The position numbers and the translations under genes are program-made. From Polytrichum commune (taxonomy: Eukaryota; Streptophyta; Polytrichopsida; Polytrichales; Polytrichaceae), in the NCBI GenBank assembly GCA_950295325.1, contig OX485804.1:60232533-60296532 (forward strand): a DNA stretch of 64,000 bases, written 5' to 3'. The number at the start of each line of letters is the position of its first letter. Position 1 is the stretch's first letter. Below the pieces are notes generated by a model. That model saw nothing but the letters and a program-made list of their open reading frames with translations, did no database searches and had not been told where the DNA came from. Of this stretch, positions 57,423-64,000 are shown in pieces.

Positions 57423-57693
57423 GTAACCGGTTGGCCGCTTTGTTGAGCCACGCAGGTGACCTAAACAGTGGGTCACCTGTTGAAATTTGAGCATCCTTAA
57501 AATGCCACGTGTCGGAATAGTTCTCATATTCATTTCAAATTGCTTATAACCGGCTTTAAGTGATTATGTAATCTGTCTATATCCACTTTAGACCATAACC
57601 GGCTGGGATGTTGAGGTTATCGTCTGCAAACCTGTGTGCTCATAGCCAATCGTGTAGTGCCACCTCGGCGAAACAAAGCGGCCAACCGGTTAC
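57423..57693. mobile_element. 271-bp MITE with perfect 22-bp TIR
   Basis: Left GTAACCGGTTGGCCGCTTTG (+TT), right exact inverse ending GGTTAC at 57693. No ORF. The GTAACCGGTT end overlaps the motif of the neighbouring repeats, so the families may be related. Confidence 0.8.
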
Positions 57694-57867
57694 ATCATCT
57701 GTAACTAACTGCCAGTTCTTCCCGATCACAGCTCTAAACTGGTGCCAGGGATTCAAAGGATTCGTTTATGGATTGAAAGAAGTAGAACACATACTTTTCC
57801 TTTGCCTCGGGAGGGCTCGTTCGTGTGACAATATTCCTCATGACAAACTTTCCCTTGCAGGTCAATT

Positions 57868-57908
57868 GAAAGAAGAAGAAGAAGAAGAAGAAGAAGAAGA
57901 AGAAGAAG
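57868..57908. repeat. (GAA)n microsatellite
   Basis: About 13 perfect AGA/GAA units. Confidence 0.95.
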
Positions 57909-58083
57909 CTTGTTACTCACCACAACCTGGTGGTTTCTTCTGGTGGATTTTATTCTACATGAAGACAGGCAGGCAGCAGACAGACTTGATCTCCCTCCGG
58001 TTGCAACATTTGCTTGTTTATGTTATTTTTAAACCTTGCAAGCAACATGATATTATTAAGCAGTGTGTGCTCGTTTATGTGGG

Positions 58084-58371
58084 GGCTCCCTAATTACCCC
58101 CGACGAGCGTTGCAAGTGTCAGGCTCGGAGGCCAGGTTCGGTGGGGTTCATTTTTCTGGCCCTCCCCGTTTTAGCCCCTTGGTGATTTTTTTTGAGTTTT
58201 TTTTTGCTAAATTAAGGTCCTGCGGCCCCAAATTACCCTAGGGAGCCCCTTATGAGATCAAATAAGGCCCCACCCAATTAAAAAAATAGGGGGCATGTTT
58301 TATCCCAACCCTGCCACCCCCTCCCAAACCTAGCCTCCGAGCCACGCTCGATGGGGGTTTTTAGGCAGATC
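58084..58371. mobile_element. 288-bp insertion with 12-bp direct repeats and inverted internal ends
   Basis: Flanked by exact 12-bp repeats CGTTTATGTGGG (58072-58083, 58372-58383). Inside, CGAGCGT..GGCTCGGAGGCCAGG on the left is inverted at the right (CCTAGCCTCCGAGCCACGCTCG). It splits a GGGCCC-family MITE: ATTATTAAGCAGTGTGTGC before it and GGGCCCTGAAAATATAACC after it. TSD length and inverted ends suggest a Mutator-like MITE, but class is uncertain. Confidence 0.7.
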
Positions 58372-58413
58372 CGTTTATGTGGGCCCTGAAAATATAACCA
58401 TTGGGGCAAAAAA

Positions 58414-58530
58414 TGATTCACAAAAAGGAGGAACAACACCTTCGCCGATTAGCCATTGTTGTCCTTCCTTTTTGTGGATCACTCAACGAGGCGGTGTAAG
58501 AAGTGATCCACAAAAAGGGGGGACAACCTT
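58414..58530. repeat. three-copy hairpin repeat
   Basis: GATTCACAAAAAGGAGGAACAAC, its inverse GTTGTCCTTCCTTTTTGTGG at ~58467, and a direct copy GATCCACAAAAAGGGGGGACAAC at ~58506. Confidence 0.7.
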
Positions 58531-58984
58531 CATCTACAAAAAGAAGATTGTCACCCGCAATAAGGTTGATTTTGTGGTGACCCTCATAGCCCGGCCACAC
58601 CGGCCGGTCCTGGCCCAGCCAGCCGGTGGTCCCATCCAAGGAGACAACGGATTGGGCTGGCTCTCCAGGTGGTGTTGAGGCATGTCCTTGCCCAACACTT
58701 TAAAAGTTAGTTGAGATGACAATACTTGTGAAATTATGCATAAGCGGCATAAAAGAAAATGACCTACCAAACCTGCTTGGCTAGAAGTAGCGGAGAGGTG
58801 CCCCGACTGGCTGGCTACCAAGGGGGTGTCTTGTAGCCAGCCTGCGGAAGCACTTGCCCGACTCTGGATTGTGTGGCTACACTGGCCACCGCCGGTTGCG
58901 GGGGGCCCCAAATTTGTCGGGCTAGCAAATCGGCCGCCTGGCCCCCTTGGTGTGGCCATGCTATCGCCTAGCAATCCAACATCA

Positions 58985-59605
58985 ATGGACTCCCCCCCCC
59001 CCTCGCTTAGTGAAGAGTAAAAGGCTCAATTCTTATAATAACTTTGCGAATTTATGTGGCTTGCATATGAATTTACTATTTTTGAAGTGTTTTTTAAGAC
59101 TATGTATAGGTTTGCTAATCTAGGATTATTTATTTATTTATTAATTCCTTGTCAAGAATGGGCACCTCTACTATACTCCTAACCATTAAGGTCGAGGCAT
59201 TCATAGTCGACCATGTCCATTTAACTGTTGATTAAGGTCATCTAATGTCAAAATAGATGAGATCTATTTTTATTCTAGGCAAACAAAGTTAAAGTTTATG
59301 TGGTGGCAACTTGTGATTGATTACCCCCGTAAGAGTTTTGACAATTGTCATAGCCGAGGAGTAGCATTAAGATAAGCGGTCACAGGTTAACCTATAGATT
59401 GACTATAGGTAACCCTAAAATTTACACTTTGAAATTTGTAGCAATTTCTAGATTCATGAATTGCTTCCTAAAATAATTTCATTTTCCTTAGAATATGTTT
59501 CTAATTGCAAGAAAAATAATTCACTGCTATTACTCCTCCTAAACATATGCACATCTTTTTCTTTTCTTTTCTTTTTAATCAGTTATCAACACCATACAAC
59601 ATTTT
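58985..59605. other. intergenic DNA
   Basis: C12 tract at ~58992. No gene recognised. 59437-59500 resembles 1460-1560. Confidence 0.3.
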
Positions 59606-59803
59606 GTCAAATTAGTGATGGTTACTATTTGGAGTTACGTCTTGCTATAATGTTTATTGACAATATCATTTTCTACCAACTAAGTTATATCATATGCTTT
59701 GGTGTGGATGCTAACTACTTATATTATTTGGGTATAAAATGATACTCTTGGTAAAATGTTATAGCAATGCATAACTCCAAATGGTAAACCATGCTAATTG
59801 CAA
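59606..59803. mobile_element. family X MITE, uninterrupted copy
   Basis: ~198 bp with inverted ends GTCAAATTAGTG..TATTTGGAGTTACG..TTGCTATAA and the inverse TTATAGCAATGCATAACTCCAAATGG..CTAATTG. It is the empty-site relative of 8321-8905. Confidence 0.75.
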
Positions 59804-59910
59804 AACAATGGAGTGCATGATTCCTTTGAGGTGTTACTAGGATGTGTTACAATGCTCCTTTGAATGGCACTCCCTTTCGACTTGAAGTATTATTAATAGG
59901 TGTACTACAC

Positions 59911-60060
59911 ATAACATTATTAAGCAGTGTTTGTTCATTAAGTGAGCCTTAAGAATATAAGCATGGGATGCGAAACCCTACACAAGGACACTCATATTTA
60001 GACTAAGCTCCCAACATCCCATGCTCACATTCCTAGGACCTATAATTGCTTAATAATGGT
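59911..60060. mobile_element. palindromic MITE (GGGCCC family relative)
   Basis: CATTATTAAGCAGTGTTTG..GTGAGCCTTAAGAATATAAGCATGGGATG, then the inverse CATCCCATGCTCACATTCCTAGGACC..TGCTTAATAATGG. Confidence 0.7.
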
Positions 60061-61860
60061 ATGCAAACACCATTTCATTTTTATTTTTATTTTTTCATCC
60101 AAGTGAATTCATAAATCCAAAGGGCCCACACACTTCGGTTCTAAGGATGGTCTATTATCAGCTTGTGTGGTCACGGCAAAAGAAAAAGTACAAGCATAAA
60201 ATTTGGCCTCTTGAGAATTTTTATTCTACCTTCGGAAAGAATCAACGTGAATTCACAATATCAAAAGGAGGGACCCAATTAATCTAGTTTATGAGAAGGG
60301 GAATCTTTATAGTTGGGATAAGAACGGAGGGGTAACTTCCACTAGGAGCAAGAGAAGTCACCCTTACAAAACACCACACTACCGCACCAAATGCTAATAA
60401 ATTGAACCTCAAAAGTCACCTGATTCTTTGCACTTTTAGGCTGAGCATTTTTCATTGTATCACTCCTATATGCTATTCCCATGTGATTGGTTTTACTCCA
60501 ATAGCTATGGCAAATGCTTTCTACGAGCATATCCTCATTAAAGAAAACCTTCTAAGTACACCTAGCTAGTACTCCTTTTTGACGGTGTCGTAATGTAAAT
60601 ACGTACACTATATAGATGTGTACTTATTTAGTATTGCATTGTGATTCTTTGATTTGGAGAAAGTAAATGGGAATAGAAATAATTTTTTTTTACTCTTAGT
60701 TTATTCTTAGTTACTCTTAATTTACCCTTTTAGTCTTATCTTTTATGTTTTATTCTTAGTTTACTTTTGGACCAACGGATGATTAGAAGCCCATGTGATG
60801 AGGATAAAAAGGGGACTTTGTCTCTCTCATTTTGGTGTGTGGTGGTAGAGAAGAGGTTGTTGAGGAGAAGAGGTTTTTTTTGTTGAAGCTCATGGGTGTG
60901 AATTTATGGGAATTTTGAAATAAAATATGGAGGAGTTGTGTTTCATGGTGTTGTTTCTCTAGAGTGATCTCACTTGCTTGATTTGAAGTTAGCAATTACA
61001 AGTTGTGCTAGTTTGAGTGGAGGGAGGTTTGTTGGCTCTTATAAAGAAGGGTTGAGACTTCGACCGACCATAGAAAACGGACAAATCTTTTGTTTGCAAC
61101 GAAACTTTGAGGAAGTGTAGTACTTATTGTTAGCTTTATGTGAAGATCTCATTCGCTCAATTTGGCGTTCATATGAAGATTTGAAGACTTGCAGACTTCT
61201 CAAGATTCAAGTGTGTTGTGGCTTATGGTTCGTAGTCATTTCTGTGATTCCTAGCCGGATTTGGAGGCTAGTCACATTTGATTTTTTTTCATCATAAATT
61301 TGTTGTGGGTTTTGTGGGAATCCATAAAAGCCCCGTTTCATGTTTGTGACAACGAAGTGGGATTGATGACCCACAAGATTGTTTTCTGTTGTTCACATTG
61401 GTGAGGCACGATTGTTGGTCACCGTGGGTTTGAAAGTTTAGGAGCCAATCTTTCGGACTTCAGCTCATGTTTTAACGTCCCGTTTTACCCGTCTGAGGCC
61501 TCTGGTTTCTTATCACCCTACCCTTACCCTTAACCCATTTAGAGCCGCAACAGGGTAGGCCGACGGGAAAGAGTTTGAAGATTTGAAGAAACTGAAGACC
61601 AAGACTCTTGAAGATCAGAAAATTCAATGGTTCGACAAACAAATCTAGTTGCAACCAAAAGCCCAATGCTTTCCCAAGGCGGAACCCTCTCTACCCGACA
61701 ACGGGTCCACCTTCATTTCATGTGACAAAATATTCTTTTTTTTGCCTTTCAATATGATAGATAACACTAAAAACTACCTTTCAAATGACGGTTTGAGAAA
61801 ATCTTAATATTCCACTCAAATTTGAAGATCAAATCGTATTTCAAAAATACATGTAGAGAA
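60061..61860. other. 1.8 kb of intergenic DNA
   Basis: No gene is supported. TTAGTTTA-rich repeats occupy 60690-60775. 60780-61470 (GGGACTTTGTCTCTCTCATTTTGGTG..) looks like leader or LTR-type sequence, but no LTR pair, primer-binding site or gag-pol was found. Confidence 0.3.
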
Positions 61861-61864
61861 GTTT

Positions 61865-62720
61865 GAACTTCTTCCAATATTCAGTCCAAATTAAGTATTC
61901 TTTGAATCCTTGTGTTGCATCATAACTCAAATTTTGCCCTGCAATCCATATTCTCCAACTCTATCCCGCAAATGATACTCCCATCAAAGCATCCAAAGTG
62001 TCCAACTTCAATGAAGCTCGCAATTGACTCTTGATAGAAGTTTTTTTTGAAAATCCACTTTCATAAATTGCAATACTTGAGGGAATGGCAAGTTCTCTTG
62101 CCAAAGTTTCATGAGAGGTGGCCAATTAGTATATCACTTATTGATGTCCCCACGAAATTGCCACTCCTCGTACAATGATTTTGTTTTCACATTCATGCAT
62201 CAAAGTTTCCACAAACTCAAGCAACTTATCTTTATTTGGATCACTTTCAACCACCGTCAATCCAAATTTTATGAGCAATTTCTTTGACATAGGTATATAA
62301 ACTTCATCATCACCTGGAAAATATTTGGACTAAGAAGTTTTGATGTATTGAAAACAAGTAAAACCAAAAAAAGAAAAAGAAAACGAAAAAGAAAAACTTT
62401 TGTTGAAGCTATCCACATCTACTTGCACAAAACAAGTCATAGAAACCAAGCCAATTGGAGGAAAATGAAGAGCCTCTCATCTAGCCACTAAAATTTTGTG
62501 ATCATTGTTTTCTCATGGTCACATATGGACAATTTTTGCATATGTTTACAACCTGCTCCCAAACCCCATTGTGAGTTAACACAAATTTTTCACATGCAAA
62601 GCATTTTATATAACCATGTGTAGGCCCACCATGTGATTTCATATGCATGAGCCATTTGCTGCCAATTTTCCAAGATGATCTAAACTTCCTTTCATATGTC
62701 CGTGCCCAAGCTCTTGTGGG
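61865..62720 (-). pseudogene. hAT transposase relic, internally deleted (relative of 51.1-51.8 kb)
   Basis: Minus-strand pieces in order: SSWKIGSKWLMHMKSH..YIKCFACEKFVLTHNGVW (~62690-62560, N-terminal zinc-finger-like CxxC), PMSKKLLIKFGLTVV..KLLEFVETLMHECENKI (~62295-62175), SSIAIYESGFSKKTSIKSQL with RASLKLDTLDALMGVSFAG (~62090-61960). They align with LLEFMETLQHECETKM and SSSIAICERGFSKQNAIKSHL at 51.5-51.8 kb. The core RNase H-like domain is mostly gone and stops are present. Confidence 0.82.
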
Positions 62721-63287
62721 TGTTGATTGTTAAACTTCTTGGGAGTCCAATAAATCACCATCACAAGATAAATACTCACTACTCGAAAGCGGCTCATTCA
62801 CTTGAGTTTGTGATGTAGTTCATACAAATGATGGATTAAAGTGTAAGAAAATTAAAACCAATTTTTTTTTTTGTGAAAAATAACACAACATAATAGTTTT
62901 CAAAACAAAAAAACCTAAAACTTATAGGGTATTGTAAAACACCCCTCACATGACTTCACTTTCAGACCCAAAATTGGATCCAAACTTGAGGACTAATTTC
63001 TCAAACTAGGAGGAGCACTTTCATCAGTACATACTGCCAAGATTTGGCACAAAAGTGATGCCACATCAACATCACATCATTTTATTCTTATTTTTGGTTA
63101 CCTTGGACCTAGACATGCATGTAACTTCTTGAGCTGAAATATCTACGATGATAGTAGATGTATCTTGCAGTTCATCACCCTTGACCAAAATCTAGGGCTT
63201 GGATAGATGTTACCACATGTGAAAATAACATATATCCACGATGATCCTACATATTAGGACAAAACCGTTGAGCTTGAAGACCATGTC
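62721..63287. other. intergenic DNA
   Basis: AT-rich with a T11 run at ~62862; nothing recognised. Confidence 0.3.
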
Positions 63288-63392
63288 CATCCGCCTCCCC
63301 TTGGTGTGGGCGCGTTTTCTTGTTTTTAATTCATTTGGCGTTGGCTGGGTTGGCCTTTTGTCTCAAAAAAGAAAAAAGAAAAAAGAAAAAGA
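63288..63392 (+). repeat. retroposon 3'-end family with A-rich tail
   Basis: CCGCCTCCCCTTGGTGTGGGCG, TTTTCTTGTTTTTAATTCATTTGGCGTTGG, GGGTTGGCCTTTTGTCTC then (A5-6 G) tail. Best copy of the 38845 and 53100 family; 5' limit unknown. Confidence 0.6.
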
Positions 63393-63838
63393 CAATGTCC
63401 ATCCATGCATATGTAGGTAGCATAATTTCTATATATAGTTTGGATATTCTATGGACTTAAGGACAAAAGGGCAATCGGGTGAATCCAAGAATGAAATGAA
63501 TGAAGCGGAAGGTGCGCCTCCTTCTTGGAACACGCCATTCTACTCTATAGGGATTTGGGCTCAGAGAATCTGATCGTCAAGGCCTTTTAACCCGCCTGAG
63601 GTCATTCACGGCCTCCTTATTAAACATTAAACATTACTAAACATTATTATTCACATTATAAACCAACAATCCCAACCAGTTATAAGTCTGTAATTGCCTT
63701 CTGTGCTTTGGCGCTGGCCTGTCGGCTTTCTGTTTAAAATCATATATATAAAAAAAGTTTGCAATTTTCGAACACGACCACACCTGTTTTGTCAAGTGGC
63801 TAGCGCTATTTTGCCCTAGTTCATCAACATACAAATAA

Positions 63839-64000
63839 GGGGTTGTGGACACCATGGACCATGAAGTCGTCTCAAGGTCCTGTAAAATATGTGATTGGTT
63901 GTTAAACTCGTCATGGGACCACTTTGGTTTACACCAAGGAAAACGAATGTTAGAGTTAGAGTGACCATGGAGTTCGAGGTCTCCAAAAGACATATTTAAA
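63839..64000. mobile_element. start of a second PIF/Harbinger-family element (runs off the window)
   Basis: Begins GGGGTTGTGGACACCATGG directly after TAA (63836-63838) and continues ACCATGAAGTCGTC, matching the terminus of 43278-48395. It also shares TTTACACCAAGGAAAA with the subterminal region near 48295. Confidence 0.75.

Noticed and set aside
60585-61470. Possible LTR of a retrotransposon
   Set aside because: No second LTR, primer-binding site, polypurine tract or gag-pol homology in the window.

Overview
The window looks like nuclear DNA of a land plant. It is AT-rich and gene-poor. Its spliced genes have GT-AG introns and plant-type families (an N-terminally acylated STK16-like kinase and a SOL1/carboxypeptidase D-like enzyme). 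It contains TTTAGGG-type motifs, and most of the remaining DNA is transposons, MITEs, a SINE and their remnants. The species cannot be decided from the sequence alone. All gene models were read by hand from splice signals, phase and family similarity.

Left edge (1-1272, minus strand): the 5' part of an unrecognised gene. Five phase-compatible exons start with a plastid-transit-like N terminus and run off the window. Two of the exons lie in a ~203-bp tandem duplication. A 345-bp hAT-type MITE with an exact 8-bp target-site duplication (TSD) sits at 2001-2345.

3.0-7.6 kb (plus strand): a six-exon STK16-like protein kinase of 343 aa. Its upstream DNA is a decayed ~0.3-kb repeat array, and the exon 1/intron 1 junction is duplicated inside intron 1. 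Intergenic DNA at 7.6-13.2 kb is packed with MITEs. One (8436-8815) is inserted in an older MITE whose uninserted relative is at 59606-59803, which fixes the target-site duplication as TA.

13.66-16.39 kb (minus strand): a degenerate BED-finger hAT transposase. Its acidic C-terminal tail is interrupted by a 244-bp MITE with an exact 8-bp TSD.

20.9-28.65 kb (plus strand): a 14-exon carboxypeptidase D/SOL1-like gene of 536 aa with a signal peptide and a C-terminal membrane anchor. Downstream (29-43 kb) lie repeats, a tRNA-derived SINE with a 12-bp TSD (34852-35223), a hAT C-terminal remnant between two direct repeat blocks (35.4-36.4 kb), and a 1.0-kb pogo/Tigger-like element (39683-40697).

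43278-48395: a 5.1-kb PIF/Harbinger transposon with terminal inverted repeats (TIRs), a TAA TSD, and convergent DDE-transposase and Myb/SANT-like reading frames, both mutated. A second element of the same family starts at 63839 and leaves the window.

51-57 kb: a second type of hAT remnant, a LINE reverse-transcriptase remnant, and a 2.06-kb pogo/Tigger element with a long open transposase C-terminal half. The last 7 kb hold palindromic MITEs, an insertion flanked by a 12-bp direct repeat, and another hAT remnant (minus strand).

I found two convincing host genes, one probable partial gene and one doubtful small ORF. The interest lies mainly in the density of dateable nested transposon events. 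I saw no CRISPR, rRNA or canonical tRNA gene and no clearly new biochemical system.
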